Translations under genes and position numbers: made by a program | Shown here: piece after piece, positions 43,910 through 52,742 of the stretch | Layout: each line of letters opens with the position of its first letter | Numbering within the stretch: the first letter of the stretch is position 1 | The notes under the pieces: generated by a model | Seen by the model: the letters and a program-made list of their open reading frames with translations, nothing else | Database searches by the model: none | What the model was told of the DNA's origin: nothing | Assembly: GCA_949317995.1 (NCBI GenBank) | Contig: OX439049.1 | Span: 65,523,247-65,587,246 of the forward strand | Reading direction: 5' to 3' | Length of the DNA stretch: 64,000 nucleotides | Source: Acholoe squamosa | Taxonomy: Eukaryota; Annelida; Polychaeta; Phyllodocida; Polynoidae

Positions 43910-45084
43910 AATGAGTAGAATTTTATTCAAAGCATCATGAAATAGTTAATGCCAAGTGGGTGCTACCCTACACAATAAATGGTCTGCTAAGGCCTAAAAA
44001 AGTGTTGTGTTCAGGTAACGCTACAATCCCTAATTTTTTTGCCCTACCCTAACTTTTTTATGGGCCTTTTGAGATGAAAAATCTGATTTTTTTGGCATTT
44101 ATTGAGATATTTTATGATTCCACACATCAAATTTGTTTCCCATAGGCGCGAAAAATTAGAGCCAGCCTTAAGAAAATTCTCTAAAGAAATAAAATTTTCC
44201 TACAATTTTTTTTTGTCAAACCTGTTACCTGAACAAAACCTTTTAGGCTTAATGATAGATCCATACAGAGACCTTTGAGCATCAAAATATCATCGTTATA
44301 ATCTGTTAGTTTATATCATGCCTTCAAAGCATTCAATTTTCCACGGACATCATTAGGGACTGAAGCTTCCCACTGCCCATTTCCAGCAATTCAGATAAAT
44401 AAGAAAAACTTTGCCTCTTTCAGTTGATATGATGTGGTCTTACACTGTTGATTTATCATGCGTCATGGTTCAGTACACCTGCTTTGGATCAAAAGCTTCC
44501 TTGGGTTCATTTCCCGGTTCATTTAACTCCATTTTGACAGCCAAGACCATTTTAAAGCAAGAAAACTGCATTAAACAAATTATGACAGATGAGCACTGGT
44601 CTATCGTGTGGTGTGCAGCAAGGGATGTGTTGGCGCCATTAATTGATCTTTTCTATTCACATAAATGGAATCATTGATGATATTACGCAGTGTAGACATT
44701 ATTGTACCTGATAGAAAGGGAAAAAAAGGGACTTTGGCCAAATATTTGATATCATAGGAAATGTGTGATGGCCTGTAATCTCTAGGTGTAGGTCTAACTA
44801 GGTCATAGATATCTGAGCCAATAGGGGATTTCTCACTATATTACCAAATATAACTAGGTCATGGATATCTGACCCAATAGGGGGATTTCTCACCATATTA
44901 CCAAATATAACTAGGTCATGGATATCTGACCCAATAGGGGGACTTCTTAAGCTAATAGATGATGCATAACGAGGCCCTAGGGGAGTCTATGCTTTTTTAG
45001 GCCTTAGTAGACCATTTATTGTGTAGGGTAGCACCCACTTGGCATTAACTATTTCATGATGCTTTGAATGAAATTCTACTCATT
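43910..45084. mobile_element. DNA element with about 92-bp terminal inverted repeats
   Basis: The sequence at 43,911-44,002 is repeated in reverse complement at 44,992-45,083 with about two mismatches. Both termini begin AATGAGTAGAATTT or AATGAGTAGAATTTC. The element sits exactly at the 3' end of the LINE. A second inner inverted pair containing GTTCAGGTAAC lies at about 44,009 and 44,224. No transposase is recognisable; one 88-codon open frame at 44,411-44,677 starts at TTG and resembles nothing I know. No convincing target-site duplication is seen (at best AT). It is probably a non-autonomous element of unassigned superfamily. Confidence 0.75.
44793..44948. repeat. 57-bp minisatellite, about 2.7 copies
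   Basis: The units contain CTAGGTCATGGATATCTGA, then CCCAATAGGGGGATTTCTCA, then CCATATTACC. The same repeat family forms the longer array at 45,785-46,310, outside the TIR element. Confidence 0.85.
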
Positions 45085-45110
45085 GGTCATCATGATGCAT
45101 GATGCTGGGG

Positions 45111-45150
45111 CGTGCTAAGTTTCGCTCCCCTCAGAGCGAAAATTAGCACG
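45111..45150. other. Long imperfect hairpin
   Basis: CGTGCTAA pairs with TTAGCACG, and inside it TTCGCTC pairs with GAGCGAA, with a GT/AA internal mismatch and a 6-nt loop. The right arm is also the start of a direct repeat. No function can be assigned. Confidence 0.6.
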
Positions 45151-45424
45151 CATTCGCCATCTATGGATCGAATACTTCTTGGGACTTTGATATTATAATA
45201 TGTCATGGTTGGATTCCATACGAAAAGTGAGTGTGAACACGGCGGTACCTCTCCCGGCAAGGAACAAAAACAATGGCTTCGCACAGAGCGAACCGGGCCG
45301 CAACTCGCTTACGATGGAAAAATCAATGGATTCTTATTTATATCGAAGGAAATAGAGAAAAATTAGCACGCATTCCTCGTCTATGGATCGAATACTTCTT
45401 GGGATTTTAATATTATAACATGAC
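45140..45424 (+). repeat. About 65-bp direct repeat, 220 bp apart
   Basis: AAATTAGCACGCATTC followed by TCTATGGATCGAATACTTCT occurs at 45,140-45,204 and again at 45,360-45,424 with a few differences. The sequence between the copies shows no recognisable gene. Confidence 0.8.
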
Positions 45425-45520
45425 AAGCTTGGAACAAGACGAAAACTGACTGGAAACATAGCACTAGGACCTCAGGTTAGAACTTATTTACTTTCGCATT
45501 GGGATTTCATCACTGTACAG

Positions 45521-45780
45521 TGTGGCGCTATGGCTAAGGCCTTCGCCTACCACCACTGCGGCCGGGGTTCAATTCTCATACAAGTTGGCACGATTTTCAC
45601 AATGGAAAATGGCTACATTAACTTTGTATAGCTGCCATAATTTCCAAAAATATTCTAAGTCCAACTTGACCCCGAAAAAGTATATACCAAAAATTTCAAA
45701 AACGCACATGAGTGGTATATGCAGAATATACCGCTCATATATCGCATATAAAACCACCGGAAGTGACAGAATCGTGGTAT
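45521..45780 (+). repeat. Degenerate tRNA-derived SINE
   Basis: The first 60 bp look like a tRNA head. An A-box-like TATGGCTAAGGCC is followed about 30 bp later by the B-box-like GGGGTTCAATTCTCA (about 45,565-45,579). These are the internal RNA polymerase III promoter elements of tRNA-derived SINEs. The acceptor and T stems do not pair well enough for a functional tRNA. The remaining 200 bp is an AT-rich body with an imperfect hairpin (GAGTGGTATAT / ATATACCGCTC, 45,711-45,737). There is no clear tail or target-site duplication. The SINE assignment is by box spacing only. Confidence 0.45.
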
Positions 45781-45784
45781 AACA

Positions 45785-46428
45785 CCATATAACCGAGTAT
45801 AACTAGATCATGGATATCTGACCCAATAGGGAGACTTCTCACCATATAACCGAGTCTAACTAGATCATGGATATCTGACCCAATAGGGGGATTTCTCACC
45901 ATATAACCGAATCTAACTAGATCATGGATATCCCAATAGGGGGATTTCTCACCATATAACCGAGTCTAACTAGATCATGGATATCTGAACCAATAGGGGG
46001 ATTTCTCACCATATTACCAAGTATAACTAGGTCATGGATATCTGAACCAAAAGGGGGAATTCTCACCATATAACCAAGTATAACTAGATCATGTATATCT
46101 GAACCAATAGGGGGATTTCTCACCATATTACCAAGTATAACTAGGTCATGGATATCTGAACCAATAGGGGGATTTCTAATAATATGACCACGTTTAACTA
46201 TGATATGGATATCTGACCCAAAAGGGGGAATTCTCATCATATTACCAAGTATAACTAGGTCAAGGATATCTGACCCAATAGGGAGATTTCTCAGCATATT
46301 ATCAAGGTCACACAGGTGGGAGGCCCCCTAGGTACCAATACCCCGAACAGGGTATGACCGCTGTTCGATACCTTTAACTATGATATGGATATCTGAACCA
46401 ATAGTGGGATTTCTCATCATAAAGGGCA
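45785..46428. repeat. 57-bp minisatellite array, about 9-10 copies
   Basis: Repeated units carry TAACTAGATCATGGATATCT, (G)ACCCAATAGGGGGATTTC and CACCATATAACCGAG, and diverge gradually. One unit (about 45,930) lacks TCTGA. The last unit, 46,377-46,428, is separated from the rest by about 70 bp of other sequence with a small hairpin. Because 57 = 3 x 19, a 126-codon minus-strand frame with a 19-residue period stays open here. I treat it as a by-product of the repeat. Confidence 0.9.
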
Positions 46429-46580
46429 CTGCAAGATCTTTTTGACTGACGAAGAACAAGAGAAAATTGGCATCATGTTTGATCTGAAAAGACTTTTATT
46501 TCAAATGGACAAACATATTAGGCAATCAACTCATAATTGCAGTCAACCATAAAGCTTGTGTAGTTCTATATAGTGAGATA
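46429..46580. other. Unassigned flank of the 13.2-kb element
   Basis: No gene or repeat is recognised in these 152 bp. Confidence 0.5.
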
Positions 46581-46586
46581 TATATC
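46581..46586. repeat. Target-site duplication, left copy (TATATC)
   Basis: TATATC immediately precedes the left terminus and is repeated exactly at 59,811-59,816 after the right terminus. A 6-bp duplication is characteristic of Polinton/Maverick integration by a retroviral-type integrase. Confidence 0.9.
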
Positions 46587-46940
46587 AGTAGTATAGTATG
46601 TAACGGAACGGGACTATAGTTAAGTACTCTTTATTACTCACTCGACCTGCAGCCAATCAGAGGCCTCCCTTTTGGCGGGAAATTCAAATCAGCCAATCAG
46701 AGGCCTCCCTTTTGGCGGGAAATTCAAATAGGCGTCACGTGACCTGTGACATCACAGGTCACTGACCCGACCTGCAGCCAATGAGAGGGCTCCCTTTTGA
46801 CGGGAAATTCAAATGTGGCGTCATGTGACCTAGACCCCCCGTGGTGTGCCAGCGGCGCCAAAATGGACCTTACTTTTGGCGGGAAATTCATGAATGGTCA
46901 CGTGACCCTTACCCTCTGTGGTTTCCCGCCAAAAAATGGT
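46587..46940 (+). promoter_or_regulatory. Left TIR with clustered CCAAT, E2F-type and E-box sites
   Basis: The TIR matches the right end in inverted orientation (59,546-59,810, then 57,450-57,582). It contains two adjacent near-identical modules of AGCCAATCAGAGGCCTCCCT followed by TTTGGCGGGAAA (46,651-46,682 and 46,691-46,722). A third module, AGCCAATGAG with TTTGACGGGAAA, lies near 46,776-46,806. A further TTTGGCGGGAAA is at 46,875-46,886 and an inverted TTTCCCGCCAAA at 46,922-46,933. GTCACGTGAC lies at 46,734 and 46,898, and a CATGTG variant near 46,820. CCAAT boxes bind NF-Y, TTTGGCGGGAAA is a canonical E2F-type site, and CACGTG is the bHLH-zip E-box. Binding here is inferred. Confidence 0.75.
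46739..46762. other. Palindrome in the left TIR
   Basis: GTGACCTGTGA and TCACAGGTCAC form a perfect 11-bp inverted repeat around a 2-nt centre and overlap the E-box. The right TIR has a diverged counterpart with a longer loop near 59,610-59,645. Confidence 0.8.
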
Positions 46941-47340
46941 GCCCTCTGATTGGCTGGCTGTTTAGGTCATGTGACCTCTATTATGCAAATAAGGTTACGT
47001 GACCCTAATTTGAATGGACCAATCAGAGGTTAGCATTTTGGTTGGAAATTTGAAATTTGGTCACGTGACCTAATTAGCATAAAGAGGCGTAGTGGTTGGT
47101 TTATGATGTAGATGAGAGTGTGACTTATAGTGAGATATTTTTTCATAGATGAAAAAAGGTAAGCTGAAAGCTTGCCAAAAACAAATTAAAAATATTGGGC
47201 GGCTCTAATAGTATTGGTTGGGGGGCCCTTTGGTAGGAGGGGGCCCTTTAGGTGGGGGGCCTTTTGGGTGGGGGGCCCTTTTTAAAAAAAAAAAAAAAAT
47301 TCAACCAAAAGACCCGCCCCTTGAAACAGGGGTGGGTCTA
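46941..47340 (+). promoter_or_regulatory. Left subterminal region: octamer, E-boxes, two hairpins
   Basis: Inside the left TIR lie a CATGTG E-box, ATGCAAAT (octamer, 46,983-46,990), GACCAATCAGAG (CCAAT near 47,019) and GGTCACGTGACC (about 47,059-47,070). Then comes the hairpin GGTAAGCT-GAA-AGCTTGCC (near 47,159), a G-rich stretch with repeated GGGGGGCCCTTT (47,220-47,283), an A16 run, and a second hairpin GACCCGCCCCT / AGGGGTGGGTC at 47,311-47,338. The same order of hairpins appears in the small related element at 62,862-63,026. Confidence 0.6.
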
Positions 47341-47792
47341 TTAGAAAAAAAAATTAAAAAAACTTACATGATAAGGTTGGGAATACAACAGAAACCACAT
47401 TACACATTTTCACTTTTTTTATTTCTTATAAATGTCTTATTTTTATGTACACATTTCGTTTTATTTGTTATTTTCATATTTTTCATTTTGTTCGATTACG
47501 ATGACGAGTCGGGGAATTCGAGTTGACACTCTCTACATAACACGGTTGAATATCGGAGAGGAACACAACAAAACTTACGCATTGAGATGTGTACTTTCAA
47601 CTTTTGTTTCTCATAATTCAAACTGTACATGGTGTAATCTTAGAGTACAACTTTGGAGCAAGTGTCTTTTTGAAATTAGGGATAGTTGTAAGCCATATTT
47701 CCCATCCACATCTCATCGATATCACAAGTGGAATCCACCGGAGAACTATACCAAGTACTCCATTTGGTTTGTCTCGACATGATACTTCTCAG
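47341..47792. other. No gene recognised inside the Polinton-like element
   Basis: This is AT-rich sequence between the subterminal hairpin and the first minus-strand ORF. Short plus-strand frames here are not supported by composition or motifs. Confidence 0.5.
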
Positions 47793-48203
47793 TCAAGCAG
47801 CTTCTACACCGGGGTGTAAAGGTGCTTCACTACACAACATTCGGTCGACACACTCTTGACAAAAGAAGTCGAATGTTTCCTTTGAGCAATGACACAACTT
47901 TCTAAGGAAGTCTGAGTTCTCTTCTAGAACAGAAAACAACGCGTCGACCGACTGTAACGTATACCGTTTTTTCATGAAAGCACATGTGTTCTCGACATGA
48001 AATTGATATACCCCTATAGTTCTGTCTCTGGCGGTACTAGCCACTTTTTGAAATACATCTTTCAAACACACACTCAATGAATCAAATACACTATTAGAAA
48101 CGAACACTTTATTAACACCTTGGTTTAACAATGGCGCCTTAAAGAACAACACATCTGATGCATCTATTAATTCCCAAGTGAAAATGGGATCGCAACTACA
48201 CAT
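47793..48203 (-). CDS. Uncharacterised 136-aa ORF downstream of PolB
   Basis: This minus-strand frame has an ATG at 48,201-48,203 and a TGA at 47,793-47,795. It lies 225 bp beyond the PolB stop in the same orientation, so it would be the last gene of the minus-strand series. I do not recognise it. It is a soluble-looking protein without a signal peptide or membrane segment. It is rich in Phe, Val, Ser and Cys, and the C-terminal third has four Cys in the run CHCSKETFDFFCQECV (two CxC/CxxC-like pairs, possibly metal-binding). Unlike PolB it is unbroken, but it is short enough to be so by chance. It may be the 3' part of a decayed longer gene. Confidence 0.4.
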   Translation of the reverse strand: MCSCDPIFTWELIDASDVLFFKAPLLNQGVNKVFVSNSVFDSLSVCLKDVFQKVASTARDRTIGVYQFHVENTCAFMKKRYTLQSVDALFSVLEENSDFLRKLCHCSKETFDFFCQECVDRMLCSEAPLHPGVEAA

Positions 48204-48258
48204 TGTTTTGTTGTTCTTTTGTTTTTTTCAACACCGATACACGAGGACATGCAGTATA

Positions 48259-48325
48259 GAAGCAGCAGTAGCAGCAGTAACAGCAGCAGCAGCAGCAGCA
48301 GCAGCAGTAGAAGCAGTAGTAAGCC
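48259..48325 (+). repeat. AGC/AGT trinucleotide microsatellite
   Basis: Imperfect AGC/AGT repeats with a core of about eight AGC units lie between the 136-aa ORF and the PolB 3' end. The plus-strand poly-Ser frame it creates is not a gene. Confidence 0.9.
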
Positions 48326-48427
48326 AGTGGACGTAGTATATCAAGTTAATACAACGATGAAAGGGTATTATCTCACCGGCTTGTCTACTTTTATTTTTTA
48401 TTTATATATTTTTTTTTAAATTTTTTT

Positions 48428-51400
48428 TCATAATTTCAATGGACTCGTCGTTACACCATCAGAATGTATGTGACGCTTCACATATAAGTACCTCAGACCC
48501 TTTTTCTCTATAGTGTAAGTCTGCATTTTGTTTTCTATTACTTTGAAATTTGTGTTAAGAGTATGGATAGTTTTTGATTTAAAAGAACATCCAAGAAGTC
48601 TTTGGTTTCCTGAACGTTTTGTTTTTTCATGACACCTTTTGCACTCCATCTTTTTAATTTTCTTTCACCTACCGAGTCTTTGTCGTAGCAAATGTAAGTC
48701 TTGGAGTTGAGACTTAGAATTCTGTCACCCTCCCACTCGGATTTGAAAAGACCAGGAGTTCTTTTGTCTTGAACATAACGACTCTGACAACAAGCAAGGG
48801 GGACCCATTCTTTCACACCTTCGGTTTTTGTTTTCACGAAAGCGTCTAGGTGATCATCGCACACCGCTGTCGGAATCCAGTTTCGCTTCTGGCTGGATTC
48901 ACGAGTTTGTCCTGTTGAGAGCCATGTTAAGACTGTCGGTGTCCATTTAACAAAGAGCGTAATCGCGCCGATCTATAAATTTATCCAGAAAGTCGAACAT
49001 GAACTCTAACATTTTCAACTTGGTGTACTGGTACACCATGAACCCTATTTGAAGAGGGAGGTTGTTCTTGACTGTTTTCAGTTGCAGTTTGACTTCAAAG
49101 AGATCTGGGGTCAACTCGGCACCCTTTTTGAATCTCCACGAATTGGTCAATAATTCGAAGTTTTGACCGCTAGAGTATTTAACTGTGGTGTGTTTTTCTT
49201 TGTTGCAAATTGTTTTACTGTATGCACTGTTCCCCATTAACTTGTAACAGTCTGAGAGAATTTGCTTCCTTTGCGTTTACATCTCCACATCTTCGCGCCG
49301 CGGTTACTTTGTCTGCGAAATCGGCGAATGGTCGTCTAGGAAAGTATCCTATCAACATGTGCACTTTGGTGACTATCAAACCGTGATCCAGATACCACTT
49401 AAGGAGAGGTGTTCCCAAGAGAATTTTTTTTCAGTGGTAACTAGCTATCAAGGATCTCTGAGGAGCGTTCAACACGTAGGTGAGGCGGGGTGGTTATGTC
49501 CACCTGAATCAAACTGAACATTTTTCCATTCATAGAGGATGTCACGCTCATTTTTTTTTTTCATTTTTCACAGAGGATGTAATGTCACGCTCTGTCATGG
49601 GGTTTCGATGCACTTTCAAGTCGTAGACGCTCCAGTGTTGTTCGGAAGTCATAACCTGCGGATCCTGACGTTTCATTTTTCTTCATTCACACTCCCATAC
49701 GATGATCAACTTGTGACCTATTGCTTTCAAGTAAGCACTTACTCTAGCTGTTCTCTCACGTCTCTCGTTCCTGTCTGAAGCACACGAATATCTGTGCGAT
49801 GGTATGCACTCATGAGCATGGTACCAACACCCGTGAAATTGGAACACCGTATTAGAGGGTGGGTGAAACCCGTCTACGCGAATTTTCCGGCAACCTAGAG
49901 ACATCTCCCCTCCGTTGAAAGCGTGGGGAAGTTTCACGCTGCGGGCGTGCTCCATGTAGTGTAGCCACTCTAAAGTGCTCTTAGACTGTCTTTGTCTGAT
50001 TTTTGGTCAGAACTCAGTGTCGAGTTGTCCCACCATGTAATAACCTGTGCAGTGCGCTTCGCTCATGCACTGCAAGTACAGAGAGTTAGCGTCTACACCT
50101 AGTATGTGCTCGCACATTCTTTTTTTTCGTACTTATGTTCCCTTATCAGCGTCGTACCCTTTTCGTGAAATCTATGGAAAATTATGGAAGGTCCCCTGAC
50201 CAGATTTTTTTTATCAGAGAGTGGAGGTCAGAGTCGAACTGGTGAAAGAATACAAACGGAGTTTCTGTTCTTTGGAAAAGGAACTGTAAAGTCAAACCTG
50301 GAAGGGAGATGCCATCTTTGAACATGTCAATGTTGCAATCCTTGAAAAATTTAGCGTGATTATTCAGTGCCTCTACGAAGGGTTTCACATCTTTGTTGTT
50401 GTAGTAGATCAAGTAATCTCTGAAAGTTTGCATCTTTTCGTCAGACCAAACTTTTTCACATTTGGCATAGTCAGATTCAGACATCTTGGTGCCGGTCAGT
50501 TTGCTGTCGAAAGCAGACCTCAGTGGAAGAGTTCTGTTTTCCAGTTTCTGGTAGACGTCATCCATACGTAAGGAAAGTGACCTTTGTGCTCATCTCTGGT
50601 GAAAGCTAGCAAATAATTCACGTAGTTATAACCAGGTGCCAAATAGTTTACTACGTCCAAGAAAACAGTGTGCCGAGTGTAAATCGCCAAGTATTGGTTA
50701 CTTCTCTTTATCACGCTGAATTCTTCTGTTATGATCATCACACTAATTGATTGTATCATAGCACTTTAGTAATCACATCTTAAGTTCATTTATATGATAT
50801 AGTTATTAACCCAAAAACAGGAATGGTTCTATGTCATAGTAGTTAAGGACTAGTAGCTATATACTTGAGAGGTTACATAAATTGTGTTTGGTTGTTGGGG
50901 ACTACCAGGTGTAGAACAGGTATATACACCTGGGGTCTTTGGCCTAACAACCAGTGCAGTACCACCATAGAACTGAATGTACTGTACTCATAGAGCAATA
51001 AACCAGAGGAATTCCTATACACCTGGAGTTATTCATTAACATCAATATCATTATATCGCAGCTACCACATAGCACTTCGCTCTTTCAGTCTTTGGAGAAG
51101 AAGGACTAGTGAAGCTGTACTTTGATCAGATTTAAGTCGTAACACCCTGAGTTGAAACCTACGACCGGAACTTGCCGGAGATATCTCAGAAGTCTCTTCT
51201 TCAGTTGGACTAAAGGGTGCTTTTCCCGAGTTTGAGTGAAAGATAAGCTGCCAGAAGGACTCAACGACGCCTCCTCTAGGCAAAGAGCTTCGTCTATCCT
51301 CTCGTCTAGGTTCGCTAATGTTGGTCGGTAAAGTTTCAGCGTTTCTTCCCCGATGACCTTGGCAGTGTCATTGATGTAACTCAAGACTCTGTTCAACAAG

Positions 51401-52616
51401 GGGTCTGAAGTGGGGTCAGACTCTCTCATGAAGCACACCGGACCTTCGTGTCCTGGAAAGTGGGATGCAATGCTAGCCGACAGAGGTGCGTGTTCCCACA
51501 GGACTGTCATGTTTTCGGTCGACGGTTATTGGGTCGGTCTGAAGAAAGCTTCGAAATCGAAGGCGATTTTGTATGGGTACATTCTAGAACAACCCTTGGA
51601 AGGAAAAATAGAAAAATCTGCTAGCGCTTCAAAAATCGTTTTCGAATTCTGGTAGAATCCACCTATGTACTTCAAGGTCACTTATCTGCAATCAGAAAGC
51701 TGGTTCCTGTGTCTTTTCAGTAAGAACTTAGTCGTGAAGGCCGACTTACACTGGGGACATTCGTAGATGCCGGCGTATTCATTGAAATCCGTGACGAGGG
51801 ACACGTGTAGACCGTGTTTCGTGGACAGGTGAAGGTTGACTTTACCTCTGTTGGTCAAAGTTTTGAAAGGTGGTCTGATCAGAACAACTTGGTTCTTCAG
51901 GTTCTGACCTCTCACTTAACCGGTGGTGTAAACCGCTATTTGCACATCAAACAAACTCTCTAACGTCGGTATGTCACTCATCGACACACCTGAAAAGGTT
52001 TTGGGTTTCGAGTGGAATCGAACTGACGTAGCAATTTTGAAGCATGTTTGCCGGTCTTGTATAAGTGAAAGGATATGCAGCAAAAGACGCATAACTTGTC
52101 CCTGTCGGAAAAAACTAACACAACCCCTCTTTTTTTCAGCCGACCCGATTAGGCAACCCTTCCCCCTCTGGGAAATTATCTGGGCTCCATGTAAATGAGA
52201 GTAACATAGTTTTTCTCTGTTTTCCCTGTGTTGTAATATTAACCCTACTGACAAGCCCACTTTGTATCTGAATTTTTGCGCGATGTGTATCTGACACATT
52301 GTATCTACAGTGTCACTCAACTCACCAGTCGGTAGTCTTAAGTTTGTTACGCTCACGCAAGCCCGTGCACCCTGACTCCGGTTTGTATAGCGGGCCAATT
52401 TTGGGTGAACATTTCCTCACCCTGCAGTATAGTGCGTATTATGGGAGGAATAGTCACGCTGTCCAGAGATTCCCGTCGACAGGTGATTTTTTTGCAATTA
52501 ACTTCGCTGTACAGAGGACAAAATTTGGGAATAACGTTGCATCTTTCCACGTGTCTCTCGTAATTGTACACCCTCTTGAAAATTTTGAAACACTCTTCAC
52601 ACATATATTGAACCAT
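48428..52616 (-). pseudogene. Protein-primed family B DNA polymerase (Polinton PolB), broken
   Basis: This is the remnant of the element's replicative DNA polymerase (DNA_pol_B_2), which would copy the element from its ends using a protein primer. From the N terminus: a C2HC finger (CEECFKIF...HVERC, about 52,540-52,600); a second finger (CPQC...HRNQ, near 51,700-51,770); ExoI FDFEA (51,546-51,560); ExoII GFNSGCYDLN (about 51,130-51,156); the FLDV/YLAPGYNY block (about 50,630-50,660); ExoIII YNNKD (about 50,389-50,403); GPSIIFHR (about 50,170); motif A VDANSLYLQCM (D codon 50,091-50,093); VDGF...GCWYHAHEC (about 49,810-49,877); motif B MGNSAYSKT (from 49,237); motif C MDTDS (48,932-48,946); and the C-terminal DGVTTSPL region. 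Breaks are TAA at 51,916, 51,682, 51,526 and 48,947, TGA near 50,008 and 48,910, frame changes near 52,360, 51,106, 50,565, 50,190, 50,125 and 48,600, and an inserted element at 50,767-51,077. Confidence 0.92.
50767..51077. mobile_element. About 301-bp insertion in PolB with a 10-bp direct repeat
   Basis: CATAGCACTT occurs at 50,757-50,766 and again at 51,068-51,077. The 301 bp between has no coding character, while PolB coding similarity stops on one side and resumes on the other. A 10-bp duplication suggests retroposition or a transposase with a 9-10-bp target. The insert ends are TAGTAATCAC and GCAGCTACCA. It contains an inverted pair ACCAGGTGTA / TATACACCTGG. No poly-A tail, pol III boxes or strong TIRs are visible, so the class is open. 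Confidence 0.7.
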
Positions 52617-52742
52617 TTTCACTGAGTTACTTATACGTGAAGAGAAACGAGGAGTCTGTTTGTAGTCTTACTTTCTTTCTGTCTCTGTCTATCTACCTGT
52701 ACACCTATATACATGTCATATCTACACAAAGTAAGTACACAC

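Noticed and set aside
44411..44677. 88-codon ORF in the 43,910 TIR element as a transposase
   Set aside because: It starts at TTG, has no transposase motif and is too short; it is more likely chance.
45521..45592. Functional tRNA gene
   Set aside because: A- and B-box-like sequences are present but the stems do not form a cloverleaf, so it is a SINE head at most.
45917..46297. 126-codon minus-strand ORF with 19-residue period
   Set aside because: It is an open frame created by the 57-bp minisatellite. Units in the array vary without respecting codon positions.
47218..47819. Three overlapping plus-strand ORFs at the inner edge of the left TIR
   Set aside because: They begin in G-rich and poly-A low-complexity sequence, have non-ATG or unsupported starts, and show no family features.
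48219..48419. Serine-rich plus-strand ORF
   Set aside because: It is a translation of an AGC/AGT microsatellite followed by poly-T.
49539..52625. Plus-strand ORFs across the PolB region
   Set aside because: They are opposite-strand shadows of PolB. The minus strand carries all recognisable motifs.
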